Notes under the pieces: model-generated
What the model saw: the letters and a program-made list of their open reading frames with translations, nothing else
Told to the model about the DNA's origin: nothing
Databases searched by the model: none
Shown here: in pieces, positions 54,371 to 63,964 of the stretch
Layout of the letters: the number at the start of each line of letters is the position of its first letter
Numbering within the stretch: the stretch's first letter is position 1
Position numbers and translations under genes: made by a program
NCBI GenBank assembly: GCA_900012615.1
Contig: LT009757.1
Location: 176,294 to 240,293, forward strand
Reading direction: 5' to 3'
From: Agrobacterium genomosp. 13 str. CFBP 6927
GTDB lineage: Bacteria > Pseudomonadota > Alphaproteobacteria > Rhizobiales > Rhizobiaceae
DNA length: 64,000 nt

Positions 54371-55612
54371 TCAGAAGCGCAGCCGGAACAAACCATATAG
54401 TGCCAGAACAGTGCAAATCGCCGCCCCGACCAGATAGGGCAGATGGAGCGCGGCGATACGGCCAAGCGCGGGCTCGGCAAGGGTGACGAGCAAACCTGCG
54501 GCAAGCGCACCGAACGACATCGCGCCCCAGCCGAAAAACCGGTAAACCGAATTGACGCGGCCGAGCAGCTCATCGGGAATGCGCCTTTGCCTGTAACTGA
54601 CCGTCACCACATTCCAGAGCATGCCGGCTGCGGCCTCGAAAAACAGGCCCACCGCCACAAGTGGCACGGAGCCGGACAGGCCAAGCGCCAGATTGAACAG
54701 CGCGAAGGTGCAGAGCGCCAGAACAAGGCTTTTCCGCGCGCCCAGCCGTTGGGCAAGCCAGGGTGAGGCCAGCCCGCCGAGAACGCCGCCGGCCGCACCA
54801 CAGGTCAGCAACACACCATAGGCTGTCGCCGACAACTGAAGCACTTCCTGCGCATAAAGGACAAGGATCGTCATTCCGCCGATGAAAACGGCATTGATAA
54901 TGCCCAGCATGAGGGCAAGCCGCAGGATCATCCTGTTATGCCGCATCCAGCCAAGCCCCTCCCGCAATGCGGGCCAGAAGGCAAAGGTGCCGGACGGTTT
55001 GCGCGGCGGCAGCACGATCAACCAGATCAGCAGGGCGGATGCCGCATAAAACCCGGCATCCAGACCGAAGGGAAAGGCGATACCGGCGGTAATCAAAAGG
55101 CCGGCCAGTGGCGGGCCGATGAACTGGCCCGTAACCTGTTCCGCGCTCCACATCTGGCCGTTGGCATGTTCGAGATCACCGGGGGCAACCAGTGCCGGCA
55201 GGATCGTCTGCGCCGCATTGTCCCGGACGACCTCTGCGCAGCCAAGCAGAAAAGCGATCACCGCCAGCGAAAAAATCCCCGTCATACCGGCATCCGCCGG
55301 TCGAGGAAGCGCCGTGGTGGCGGAGATCATGGCAACGGCGCAGATCATCAGCGCCAGCCGGGCCAGATCGGCCCGCACCATCAGCAGGCGTCGGTCGCTC
55401 CGATCCGTCCAGACACCAACAGGAAGCGCAAAGAGCAGCCAGGGCATCCTCTGCGCCACCGCAATCATGGAGATCAGCAGCGGATCGCTCGTCAGCAGCG
55501 TGGCAAGCCAGGGTATCGCCACCATGGATATGCCATCGGCAAGATTGGATACGGCACTGGCGGAGAAAAGAAGGCGGTAGTCGCGGTTTACACGAAGAAG
55601 AGTTGCCTGCAT
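54371..55612 (-). CDS. MFS exporter (MFS_3/EntS-like)
   Basis: About 413 residues from the ATG at 55612 (MQATLLRVNRDYRLL); an ATG further upstream at 55648 adds 12 residues. About 12 membrane segments, the loop signature PVGVWTDRSDRRLLM, and VSYRQRRIPDELLGRVNSVYRF in the central loop mark the MFS_3 group, which includes siderophore and antibiotic exporters. Substrate unknown. It begins the core-style region. Confidence 0.87.
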   Translation of the reverse strand: MQATLLRVNRDYRLLFSASAVSNLADGISMVAIPWLATLLTSDPLLISMIAVAQRMPWLLFALPVGVWTDRSDRRLLMVRADLARLALMICAVAMISATTALPRPADAGMTGIFSLAVIAFLLGCAEVVRDNAAQTILPALVAPGDLEHANGQMWSAEQVTGQFIGPPLAGLLITAGIAFPFGLDAGFYAASALLIWLIVLPPRKPSGTFAFWPALREGLGWMRHNRMILRLALMLGIINAVFIGGMTILVLYAQEVLQLSATAYGVLLTCGAAGGVLGGLASPWLAQRLGARKSLVLALCTFALFNLALGLSGSVPLVAVGLFFEAAAGMLWNVVTVSYRQRRIPDELLGRVNSVYRFFGWGAMSFGALAAGLLVTLAEPALGRIAALHLPYLVGAAICTVLALYGLFRLRF

Positions 55613-55815
55613 GCCTGATCCCCGCTGCTGAAAATCACACCGGAGCACATACAGGCCGACACAGAAAACGGGCAGGCTTTACGATATCGCCTGCCCTGCA
55701 AACCGGCACCCAATCCGATATCGCAGCTTTGCATGAAAGACTATTTTGCGGAAACAGAATTTCCGGCGGTCCGGTCCCGGCATATAGCTGGGCCGGACCG
55801 GCGGCACTGTTCGTC

Positions 55816-56385
55816 TCAGGCCGAGAGCCTGCGTCCGCTTGCCACCAGAAGGCCGGCAGCGCCTTCCAGCCAGCCAGCCTTCAGTTCCAGCGCCAGGAAA
55901 CGGCTGCGCTCGAACGGGCCGGGCATGATCAGGTGCTGGGCCTTCTCGGCGAAGAAGCCGAAACGCTCGTAATAGGGGGCGTCACCAACCAGAAGAATGG
56001 CGCCGTGGCCGCGCTTTGTGGCTTCGGAGATCGCCGCACGCATCAGCGCCGAGCCGATGCCCTTGCCCTCATGGGCGGCGTCGACGGCCAGCGGACCGAG
56101 CAGCAGCGCTTCGACGACGCGGCCTTCGCGCGAAATGCCGGCTTCGACATTCCACAGGCGCACCGTGCCGATGACATGGCCATCCTCATCACGGGCAACC
56201 AGCGCCAGGCCTTCGGCCGGAACGCGGCCGGCACGCAGCTTTTCGGAAGACTTGCGGCGGCGGCCGGCGCCCATGGCGCGGTCCAGCAGGTTCTCACGGG
56301 CAACGACATCGCCCGGATTTTCCTGATCGACATGAAATGTCTGCGGTGTGAAAAATGCCCGTACCGAATTCAAAAGAGCGGCCAT
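55816..56385 (-). CDS. GNAT-family N-acetyltransferase
   Basis: Transfers acetyl from acetyl-CoA to an amine. The 189-residue protein (ATG at 56385, GGGAGG 6 bases upstream) has the acetyl-CoA loop LAVDAAHEGKGIGSALMRAAI and then APYYERFGFF, as in the YhbS subgroup. It lies just downstream of the ornithine decarboxylase gene on the same strand. Substrate unknown; a polyamine would suit the neighbourhood but is speculation. Confidence 0.87.
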   Translation of the reverse strand: MAALLNSVRAFFTPQTFHVDQENPGDVVARENLLDRAMGAGRRRKSSEKLRAGRVPAEGLALVARDEDGHVIGTVRLWNVEAGISREGRVVEALLLGPLAVDAAHEGKGIGSALMRAAISEATKRGHGAILLVGDAPYYERFGFFAEKAQHLIMPGPFERSRFLALELKAGWLEGAAGLLVASGRRLSA

Positions 56386-56633
56386 CCTTGGCCTCCCGTC
56401 ACACAACCGCCCACACGCGGCCCTTGATGAAAAATGGTGGAGCCGTTCCGGCCCGCCGACACGCTTTCCTCGGCTGGAAGAGGAGCAGCAAGCAGGGATT
56501 TGCGCAACAGCACAATCGGCAGGGCCGGAACGGAAGCTTGGTCGAGACGCCGCCCTTTTCAGCGGACGGCGCTCGGACTTTTATCGAAGCATCGGATTTC
56601 CCGAAAACGCGTTATGCTTTTCGGTCGGATACT

Positions 56634-57767
56634 TTAGATGACGTAGGCTTTCAGCGGCTCGAAGCCATTGAAGGCAACCGCCGAATAGGTCGTCGTATAG
56701 GCGCCCGTGCCTTCGATCAGAACTTCGTCACCGATGGTCAGAGAGACCGGCAGCGGGTACATGTTCTTTTCATACAGCACGTCGGCGCTGTCGCAGGTCG
56801 GACCGGCCAGAACGCAGGGCTGCATCTCGTCCTGATCGCGCTCGGTGCGGATCGGGTAACGGATCGCCTCGTCCATCGTCTCGGCGAGACCGCCGAACTT
56901 GCCGATGTCGAGGAACACCCAGCGGTGGTTGTCATTGTCGGACTTCTTCGAGACGAGAACAACTTCCGCCTTGATGACGCCCGCATTGCCAACCATGCCG
57001 CGGCCCGGCTCGATGATCGTCTTCGGGATCTGGTTGCCGAAGTGCTTGCGCAGCGCCGCGTCGATTGCCTGGCCGTATTCTTCGGCAGCCGGAACGTCAC
57101 GCAGGTACTTGGTCGGGAAACCGCCGCCCATATTGACCATCTGCAGGTGGATGCCCTGCTTGGAGAGCGAAGCAAAGACCCGCTTTGCATCGGCCAGCGC
57201 CGCATCCCATGCGTCGAGATTCATCATCTGCGAACCGACATGGAAAGACACGCCATAGGATTCGAGACCCAGCTGATGTGCATAGACCAGAACATCGACG
57301 GCCATCTGCGGCACGCAGCCGAACTTGCGCGACAGCGGCCATTCGGCGCCCTCACCATCCGTCAGCACGCGGCAGAAGACGCGCGCGCCGGGAGCGGCAC
57401 GGGCAACCTTCTCGACTTCCTCATGGCTGTCCACGGCGAAAAGATCGATGCCGAGCGCATGGGCGCGGGCAACATCGCGTTCCTTCTTGATGGTATTGCC
57501 AAAGGAGATGCGGTCGGACGTTGCACCGGCATCGAGCGCCATCTGGATTTCAGCCACGGAGGCGCAATCGAAGTTGGAGCCGAGCGAAGCGAGCAGCTTC
57601 AGGATTTCGGGAGCCGGGTTTGCCTTCACGGCATAATAGATAGCGCTGTTCGGCAGGGAGTGCCGGAACGCGTTGAAATTGTCGCGCACGACGTCGAGAT
57701 CAACCACAAGGCAAGGGCCTTCGGGACGTCGGGTCTTGATGAAGTCGAGAATGCGTGCAGTCGTCAT
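56634..57767 (-). CDS. ornithine/lysine decarboxylase, alanine-racemase fold (type IV)
   Basis: PLP enzyme making putrescine from ornithine (and possibly cadaverine from lysine), the first step of polyamine synthesis. 377 residues from the ATG at 57767 with AGGGA 8 bases upstream. Lys48 in YYAVKANP binds PLP. GGGFPTKY and EPGRGMVGNAG bind its phosphate. The active-site Cys is in GPTCDSADVLYE. This is the eukaryotic-like fold found in rhizobia rather than the E. coli type. The 0.5 kb leader upstream suggests control at RNA level. Confidence 0.92.
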   Translation of the reverse strand: MTTARILDFIKTRRPEGPCLVVDLDVVRDNFNAFRHSLPNSAIYYAVKANPAPEILKLLASLGSNFDCASVAEIQMALDAGATSDRISFGNTIKKERDVARAHALGIDLFAVDSHEEVEKVARAAPGARVFCRVLTDGEGAEWPLSRKFGCVPQMAVDVLVYAHQLGLESYGVSFHVGSQMMNLDAWDAALADAKRVFASLSKQGIHLQMVNMGGGFPTKYLRDVPAAEEYGQAIDAALRKHFGNQIPKTIIEPGRGMVGNAGVIKAEVVLVSKKSDNDNHRWVFLDIGKFGGLAETMDEAIRYPIRTERDQDEMQPCVLAGPTCDSADVLYEKNMYPLPVSLTIGDEVLIEGTGAYTTTYSAVAFNGFEPLKAYVI

Positions 57768-58303
57768 CGATATATTCCCTATAAAACCGGCTCCGGAAAA
57801 TCCGGAGGACAAAGGACGCTCGAGATATGCAGACGAATCAGCCGGTGGAGGCGCAGATTCGATAGCATACGCTCAAGGCGCAAATGTGAACGACGCCCTG
57901 CCAGAGCATCATTCGGCTTTGTCTGCCATCGATTGGAGGGATTGACCCGACCGCACTTCAGGCAATGATGGTGTGCCTCTTCAGTACCCCGGCTGATGGA
58001 AAGCCGGCAGAGAACCAGAAAGGCCCGCACCGTCGTTGCTTCATATGTCCTCGCATTTTCCGGTTGGCCGGAATAGCGACTGGAGGGGTTAGTTCCAGGT
58101 ACCTTACCTAAATCCTCACCACATCGAGGAATCGGCGGACACACATGGGCACGTGCGACTTTGGGCAGCCCGTGAAATAAGAATATTCGCAGTCATAATC
58201 AAGAGGATTTTTTCATCAAATCGCGGATTTTTTCGGCAGCGAATTTAGGGTTGAACAGTCAGCCCCCAGCGTTCAATTATATGGAACGAACCGGAGGATT
58301 CCC
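57768..58303 (-). promoter_or_regulatory. long leader of the ornithine decarboxylase gene, possible speF-type RNA element
   Basis: Over 500 bases without a convincing gene, divergent to the LysR gene at 58304. On the minus strand a CTCCGGA/TCCGGAG hairpin (57791-57807) followed by CCGGTTTTAT sits 24-40 bases before the ATG and looks like an attenuator. Alphaproteobacterial ornithine decarboxylases are known to have a conserved leader (the speF motif); I cannot verify the consensus here. Short leader frames occur too (for example ATG GCA GAC AAA GCC GAA TGA near 57929). Confidence 0.5.
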
Positions 58304-59197
58304 ATGGACACGCTCACCCGCATCCGCGCCTTTATCGATGTTGTCGAAGCGGAGGGTTTTTCCGCCGCTGCGCGCAAGACCGGGCGTTCCAAGGCGCTTT
58401 TGTCCAAATATGTGCGGGAACTGGAAGATGATCTCGGCGCGCTGCTCCTTAACCGCACGACAAGGCAGTTTTCGCTGACCGAGGCCGGGCACACCTATTA
58501 TCGCACCGCGTCCGACATTCTGAAGGAGATCGACAACCTCGCCGATCTGGTGCGTGAGAAGAATGCCGATCTGAAAGGCAAGCTCCGGATTTCGGTTCCC
58601 CGCACCTTCATCGACGCCGATGTCGGCCAGAGCCTGATCGATTTTGCCAAGGAAAATCCGGAACTGTCGCTGGAAATCGTCGCCGAGGACCGATTCGTCG
58701 ATCTGATCGAGGAAGGTTTCGACCTTGCGGTTCGAATCACGCGGCTGGAGGATTCGGGCCTCATCGCCCGCAAGCTTTCCGATTTCCGGGTCTATGCGGT
58801 GGCGACGGCGGATTTTGTGGCCCAGCATGGACCGCTTGACGGACCGCAGGATTTCGCCCGCGTTCCTTTCATCATCGACACCAACACCCGCTTCCACAAT
58901 ACGGTGCGTTATCTCGAGCCGGATGGCGGCTCGAACTCGGTCGCCATCAGCGGACCGATCGAGGTGAACAGCCCGCAGGCGACACTGCGTGCCGCCCGCG
59001 CCGGGCTCGGCATTGCGCTCGTGCCGGATTTCATCGCGAGACCCTATATCCAGTCCGGTGAACTGGTGACGCTGTTCGATGACTATATTTCCAAGGATCG
59101 CGGTATTTATGCGGTCTACCCGCATCGCCGCTACCTGCCCGCCAAGGTGCGCAGCTTCGTGGATTATCTCTCGGCGTGGTTTCGCAAAAACGGGTGA
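58304..59197 (+). CDS. LysR-family transcriptional regulator
   Basis: A 297-residue regulator, ATG with GGAGG 6 bases upstream. The helix-turn-helix is EGFSAAARKTGRSKALLSKY with ELEDDLGALLLNRTTR; the substrate domain has EDRFVDLIEEGFDLAVRI. It is divergent from the ornithine decarboxylase gene and may regulate it, though LysR control of this gene is not established here. Confidence 0.88.
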   Translation: MDTLTRIRAFIDVVEAEGFSAAARKTGRSKALLSKYVRELEDDLGALLLNRTTRQFSLTEAGHTYYRTASDILKEIDNLADLVREKNADLKGKLRISVPRTFIDADVGQSLIDFAKENPELSLEIVAEDRFVDLIEEGFDLAVRITRLEDSGLIARKLSDFRVYAVATADFVAQHGPLDGPQDFARVPFIIDTNTRFHNTVRYLEPDGGSNSVAISGPIEVNSPQATLRAARAGLGIALVPDFIARPYIQSGELVTLFDDYISKDRGIYAVYPHRRYLPAKVRSFVDYLSAWFRKNG

Positions 59198-59214
59198 CGT
59201 AGCTGACGCTCCCC

Positions 59215-59335
59215 GAGCGTCATGCCGGACTTGATCCGGCATCCAGCCACGGCGCGTCTGCGCCGTGAAAGGACTCTCCCGCGATCAAGGACTTGATCGC
59301 ACTGGACCCCGGATCAAGTCCGGGGTGACGGAATG
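59215..59335. repeat. REP/RIME-like palindromic repeat cluster
   Basis: Nested inverted repeats: ATGCCGGACTTGATCCGGCAT, CCACGGCGCGTCTGCGCCGTG, and CCCCGGATCAAGTCCGGGG. The consensus (TCATGCCGGACTTGATCCGG) is the palindromic intergenic repeat type common in Agrobacterium and Rhizobium. It lies between convergent genes and may help terminate both. Confidence 0.8.
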
Positions 59336-59430
59336 GGGATGCAATCGCCTCGCCAAATTCAAGCCTCGGCAAAACTTTTAGCAGCATCGACGCCCGCCTT
59401 CCAGCGGGCATCGCGTGGCCGGACCCCTTA

Positions 59431-60384
59431 TTAGAACGGCGAATCCGGGAAGTAGAACTGCTTGGCATTGTCCTTGGTGATCAGCGTTGCGTCGAGAATA
59501 TACTCACCCGCAACCGGCACCTGATCATAGAAATGCCCGGCCGTCAGCTGCATGGCGGTCGCCACCATTGCCGGCGGATAGAGCACGTCGACCGGCACCA
59601 GCTTGTCGCCGTCCATGACCTTCTTGATCATGTCCTTGGAACCGGCGCCCGCAACGATATACTGGATATCGGTGCGTTTCGCCTGCTGGATCGCCTCCAG
59701 AACGCCAATCGCCATGTCGTCATCCTGACACCAGACCACGTCGATCTTCTTGTATTTGGTCAGGTAGTCCTGCATCACGCGGAAGGCGTCGTCGCGGTTC
59801 CAGTTGCCGTATTGACGGTCGAGAACCTTGACGCCCGAGCCGGCGATACCCTTGTCGAAACCGTCCTGACGCTGCTGGTCAATCGGGATAGGCAGACCGC
59901 GAATGACCACAACTTCAGCGTTCGGCGTGGTTTTCTTGATGTATTCGCCCGCCACCTGGCCAAGCGCCGGGTTGTTGCCGGCAACATAGAGATCGCGGAT
60001 CGAATTGTCGTTGACGCTCGGCGCGCGGTCGACCAGCGCGACGAAGGTGCCCTTGTCCTTGATCTCCTTGATGGCGTTGACCAGCGGATCGGGATCGGAT
60101 GGCAGCACGACCAGCGCATCCAGCCCCTGCACGGCAAGGTCCTGAAGCGCGTTTGCCTGGTTGGCGGCATCCGGCGAGGTCTTGACGATGACGTTCAGAC
60201 CCGGATGTTCCTGCATCAGAAGTTTCGCCACCCGCTCGGCATGGTAGACGACGCCGGCCGTCCAGCCGTGGTCGGCCGCCGGAATGGATACGCCAATGGT
60301 GACCTTCTTGTCCTGCGCATGCGCTGAACCCGCAAGCACCGTGGCCAGCGCGGCAAAGGCCACGCCGATGAATTTACTACGCAT
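59431..60384 (-). CDS. sugar ABC transporter substrate-binding protein (RbsB-like, CUT2)
   Basis: Periplasmic binding protein of 317 residues. Signal peptide MRSKFIGVAFAALATVLAGS with AHAQDK as the cleavage region. The type I periplasmic binding fold is clear (IGVSIPAADHGWTAGVVYHA, ALVVLPSDPDPLV, VWCQDDDMAIGVLEAIQQA). It follows permease and ATPase genes on the same strand. The sugar is not identified. Confidence 0.9.
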   Translation of the reverse strand: MRSKFIGVAFAALATVLAGSAHAQDKKVTIGVSIPAADHGWTAGVVYHAERVAKLLMQEHPGLNVIVKTSPDAANQANALQDLAVQGLDALVVLPSDPDPLVNAIKEIKDKGTFVALVDRAPSVNDNSIRDLYVAGNNPALGQVAGEYIKKTTPNAEVVVIRGLPIPIDQQRQDGFDKGIAGSGVKVLDRQYGNWNRDDAFRVMQDYLTKYKKIDVVWCQDDDMAIGVLEAIQQAKRTDIQYIVAGAGSKDMIKKVMDGDKLVPVDVLYPPAMVATAMQLTAGHFYDQVPVAGEYILDATLITKDNAKQFYFPDSPF

Positions 60385-60474
60385 AGTCTCTTTCCTCCCA
60401 AGACCGGGGCGTTCCTCCTCTTACAACCGCGCCTGCCCCACATAACGCGGCCAAATTCCCCATCGCTCGCCCTG

Positions 60475-61476
60475 CTATCTGCGGCTGAGCGAACGCTGCA
60501 CCAGCATGGCGATGATGATGATCGCACCCTGAATGGCGCCGATCAGATATTCGCTGACGAAGTTCGACAGGATCATGATGTTGCCGACGATCTCCAGAAT
60601 GAAGGCGCCGCAGATCGTGCCCCAGATGCGCCCCACCCCGCCGCGCAGCGCGGTTCCGCCGACAACGACGGCGGTGATGGCCTGCAATTCCCACAACATG
60701 CCTGTCGTGGCCGAGGTGGAAGCGAGACGCGGCACATAAAGCAGCACCGCCACCGCAACACAAAGTCCCTGCACGACATAAGCGATGGTGCGGACCCGCG
60801 CGACCGAAATGCCGGAATATCGTGCGACATCCTCGCTGGAACCCACGGCTGTCAGATGCCGGCCGTAACGGGTACGGTAAAGCACGAAGGCGGCGATGGC
60901 GGCCGTGACGAAGATGACGATAACAGGCACAGGCACGCCGAAGACGTTGCCGAAATAGACCGGGCGATAGAGTGTCTGGATTTCCGGGTTGCGCAGCGTG
61001 ATCGCACCGCCCTGCGACAGCCAGGTGGTCAGCCCGCGATAGATGCCCATGGTGCCGAGCGTGGCGATGAAAGGTTCGATGCGGCCGATGGTCGTAATGA
61101 GACCGTTGGCCAGCCCGCAGGCCGCGCCGATGGCGACAGCCAGCGCCATGGCGGCGAGCAGCATCAACAGCGGACTGGCGATGACACCACTGTTCATGAA
61201 CAGGATCATCAGGCTGGCGACGAAAGCGACCATCGCACCGACGGAAAGATCAAGCCCGCCGGATGTAATGACATAGGTGGCGCCGAGCGCAATGATGGCG
61301 ATGAAGGCGCTGCGGGTAACGACATTCAGCAGATTGTCGATGCCGATGAAATTGGGATTGGCGATGGTGCCGAGAACCAGAAGCAGGGCCAGCGCCACAA
61401 AAGGCGCCACGGCGCGCAGATCCCAGTCCTTCGAGGTCTTCGGCGTCTTGCCGTTATCAAGTGCGGCCTCAGTCAT
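60475..61476 (-). CDS. sugar ABC transporter permease (RbsC-like)
   Basis: Inner-membrane permease of 333 residues with 8-10 hydrophobic segments. The family motif ATYVITSGGLDLSVGAMVAF is at about residues 65-85 and GRHLTAVGSSEDVARYSGI is the cytoplasmic loop that contacts the ATPase. It lies 39 bases downstream of the ATPase and 91 upstream of the binding protein. Confidence 0.92.
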   Translation of the reverse strand: MTEAALDNGKTPKTSKDWDLRAVAPFVALALLLVLGTIANPNFIGIDNLLNVVTRSAFIAIIALGATYVITSGGLDLSVGAMVAFVASLMILFMNSGVIASPLLMLLAAMALAVAIGAACGLANGLITTIGRIEPFIATLGTMGIYRGLTTWLSQGGAITLRNPEIQTLYRPVYFGNVFGVPVPVIVIFVTAAIAAFVLYRTRYGRHLTAVGSSEDVARYSGISVARVRTIAYVVQGLCVAVAVLLYVPRLASTSATTGMLWELQAITAVVVGGTALRGGVGRIWGTICGAFILEIVGNIMILSNFVSEYLIGAIQGAIIIIAMLVQRSLSRR

Positions 61477-61514
61477 GTTTCCCCTCAGTATTTTTCCCCT
61501 TGCGCATGATCACC

Positions 61515-63038
61515 TCAGGCAACCTCCTGCGTGTGAACGCCCGTCGCCAGCGCCACGATGTCGTTTTCGGTCATGCGCTCCCCGGTCACCTCGCCGACGA
61601 TCCTGCCCGAACGCATCACCAGAATGCGGTCGCAAATGCCGATCAGCTCCGGCATTTCCGAGGAAACGACGATGACCGAGCGCCCTTCATCCGCAAGCCC
61701 GGCAATGAAGCGGTAGATCTGCTCCTTGGTGCCGATGTCGATACCCCGCGTCGGCTCGTCGATGATGACGATGGACGGATCGAGCAGCATCATCTTGGCA
61801 AGCAGCAGCTTCTGCTGGTTGCCGCCGGAAAGCTGGCCCGCCAGCAGATCCTTGCGCCCGGTGCGGATATCGAAATCGTGGATCGCCCCGTCGAGCGCCG
61901 CCGTCTCGCGGCGGGTGTCGATCTGGAACAGCCGGCTGAATTTCTTGAGCGAGGCCAGCGTGAGATTGATCCGCAGATCCTTGGTCAGCAGCAATCCCTT
62001 GCCCTTGCGGTCCTCGCTCAGGTAAACAATACCGGCCTTCAGGCTGTCTTCCGCCTTGGCGAAATGCACGGGTTTGCCGAGATGGCGGATCGTCCCGCGC
62101 CCCGGCCGCAGGCCAAGAACGCCCTCCATAAGCTCCGTTCTGCCTGCCCCAACGAGACCCGCAAAACCGAGAATCTCGCCTTTACGAAGGCTGAAACCGG
62201 CATCCTGTGCGTAGCCTGGAACGGTAAAATGCTCCACCTGCAAAACCGGCTCGTGTTCGCCACCGGCGTGCCGGTCCGGATAGAGCTTCGCCACGTCGCG
62301 CCCCACCATCAGCCGCGCCATATCCGCCGGCTCGAGGGCCGATATCGGATGGGAGGCAACCAGCCTGCCGTCGCGCAGCACCGTTACCCGGTCGGCGATC
62401 TCCTTCACCTCCGGCAGGCGGTGGGAAATATAAAGTACCGCCACACCCTTCGCCCTGATGTCGCGGATGACGTTCAGCAGCGCATCGGTTTCAATGGGGG
62501 TAAGGCTCGCGGTCGGCTCGTCGAAAATCACCACGCGATGCGGCACCAGCAGCACACGGGCGATCTGCACCAGCTGCCGCTGGGCAATCGACAGGCTGCC
62601 AACGATGGCGTCCGGATCGATCGTGCCGCCAAGATCGCCGATTGCCTTGCGGGCGCCCTCGCGCATGGCGCGGTCGTCCACCATCGGACCTTTGCGCAAT
62701 TCGCGCCCGAGATAGATGTTCTGCGCCACCGTCAGATCCGGTGCCAGCAATATTTCCTGATGCACGAGAACGATGCCGCGATGTTCGGCATCCACCGGGC
62801 CGCTCAGCGTAACGGCCTCGCCGTCAATCTGGATTTCGCCGCCCGACGGCTTCTCATTGCCGGCAAGCAGCTTCATCAGCGTGGACTTGCCAGCGCCGTT
62901 CTCGCCAATGATGGCGTGAACCTCGCCGGCGCGCACCGCGATCTCAATATCCTTGAGAACCTGCACCGGACCAAAAGACTTCGACAGCCCGACCGTCCGG
63001 ATAAGGGCCGGGTCTGGAGACGCTTCAGCAAAAACCAT
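61515..63038 (-). CDS. sugar ABC transporter ATPase, two NBDs (RbsA-like)
   Basis: A 507-residue protein with two nucleotide-binding domains. First domain: Walker A IIGENGAGKSTLM, signature LSIAQRQLV, Walker B VVIFDEPTASL. Second domain: GFAGLVGAGRTELMEG as the degenerate Walker A usual in this family, LSGGNQQK, Walker B IVIIDEPTRGIDIG. First gene of the three-gene transporter operon. Confidence 0.93.
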   Translation of the reverse strand: MVFAEASPDPALIRTVGLSKSFGPVQVLKDIEIAVRAGEVHAIIGENGAGKSTLMKLLAGNEKPSGGEIQIDGEAVTLSGPVDAEHRGIVLVHQEILLAPDLTVAQNIYLGRELRKGPMVDDRAMREGARKAIGDLGGTIDPDAIVGSLSIAQRQLVQIARVLLVPHRVVIFDEPTASLTPIETDALLNVIRDIRAKGVAVLYISHRLPEVKEIADRVTVLRDGRLVASHPISALEPADMARLMVGRDVAKLYPDRHAGGEHEPVLQVEHFTVPGYAQDAGFSLRKGEILGFAGLVGAGRTELMEGVLGLRPGRGTIRHLGKPVHFAKAEDSLKAGIVYLSEDRKGKGLLLTKDLRINLTLASLKKFSRLFQIDTRRETAALDGAIHDFDIRTGRKDLLAGQLSGGNQQKLLLAKMMLLDPSIVIIDEPTRGIDIGTKEQIYRFIAGLADEGRSVIVVSSEMPELIGICDRILVMRSGRIVGEVTGERMTENDIVALATGVHTQEVA

Positions 63039-63230
63039 GTGCCGTCACCGATATCCGGTGCGAACGGACGGCGCTTGCCCCTTAATTTTATTTGAAATGA
63101 CCATCTGCGAACTCCTCCCAAAGCTCGAGAAAGAAGCTAGCGTCCGTTTTGAGGTACGTAAAGCAAATTTCGCTGGTCTTTTAGAATACACTTAAATTTG
63201 ACTGCGCCAGCGGGTGCAAAAATCCAGTCA

Positions 63231-63851
63231 TCACGCCGGAAAACGTTGAAAACCCTTCATCAGACGATGCACGGCCTCCGCGCCTTCCCTGGCCAGATCG
63301 AAACGCTTGCCAAAAAGCAGCCAGTCGGAACACATGCCCTTTATCAGCCAGTAGATCGCATCGAGTGCCGATTCCGCTGTCCAGTTGTCATTGAAGGCAC
63401 CTTCGGCCTCCGCACGCTCGAAAACCGCCTCGAGGCGCTCTTTCTGGGAACGGTCCAATTCCTCCTGCGCGTGCAGAACCGGTGCGAACTCATCGGAATA
63501 GTTGGTGCGCAGGCTGATGGTCATGATGCGCTGGCGCTGTTCGTCTCCCGCCAGCAGGGCCAGCCACTTGCAAGCGGCTTCCTCGATTTTGGCGAGAAGC
63601 GCCAAGCCTTTCAGATCGGGATCGTCGAAATCAAGCAGATCCGATTCGGGCAAGGCGACCGATTCATAAAGCCCGATGAAAAGGTCGCTCTTGCTGGAGA
63701 AATGCCAGTATATCGCACCACGCGTCACACCGGCGGCGGCCGCCACCTCGTCCAGGGAGCTGTTGGCCACGCCCTTCTTGAAAAACACCCGCTCGGCAGC
63801 GGCAAGAATCGCCTGCCGGGTCTCTTCTGCCTCGGCCTTGGTACGGCGCAT
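63231..63851 (-). CDS. TetR-family regulator, AcrR/IfeR-like
   Basis: A 206-residue repressor from the ATG at 63851 (GGAG 8 bases upstream). The helix-turn-helix is EETRQAILAAAERVFFKKG with VTRGAIYWHFSSKSDLF. This matches AcrR-type repressors of RND efflux pumps, including Agrobacterium IfeR. Its ligand domain is hydrophobic and Trp-rich (CKWLALLAGDEQRQRIM). The C-terminus of a minus-strand gene (63965) lies upstream; if that is an RND pump gene the assignment would be supported. Confidence 0.88.
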   Translation of the reverse strand: MRRTKAEAEETRQAILAAAERVFFKKGVANSSLDEVAAAAGVTRGAIYWHFSSKSDLFIGLYESVALPESDLLDFDDPDLKGLALLAKIEEAACKWLALLAGDEQRQRIMTISLRTNYSDEFAPVLHAQEELDRSQKERLEAVFERAEAEGAFNDNWTAESALDAIYWLIKGMCSDWLLFGKRFDLAREGAEAVHRLMKGFQRFPA

Positions 63852-63964
63852 GCTGATGTCTCCTTCCAATCATGGCACGGTGCCTTCGCACCGTGCCTTC
63901 TGCATTGCCAGGCTGTCAGTCACATGAACTCAATCAGATGAAAGTGCGGGCCTCTCCATCCGTT

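Noticed and set aside
54938..57968. Long plus-strand frames opposite the MFS, GNAT and decarboxylase genes
   Set aside because: High-GC antisense shadows; their residues are low-complexity and none matches a known domain.
61461..63095. A 544-residue plus-strand frame opposite the sugar ABC ATPase
   Set aside because: Fully antisense to a gene with perfect ABC motifs; no recognisable domain in the antisense reading.
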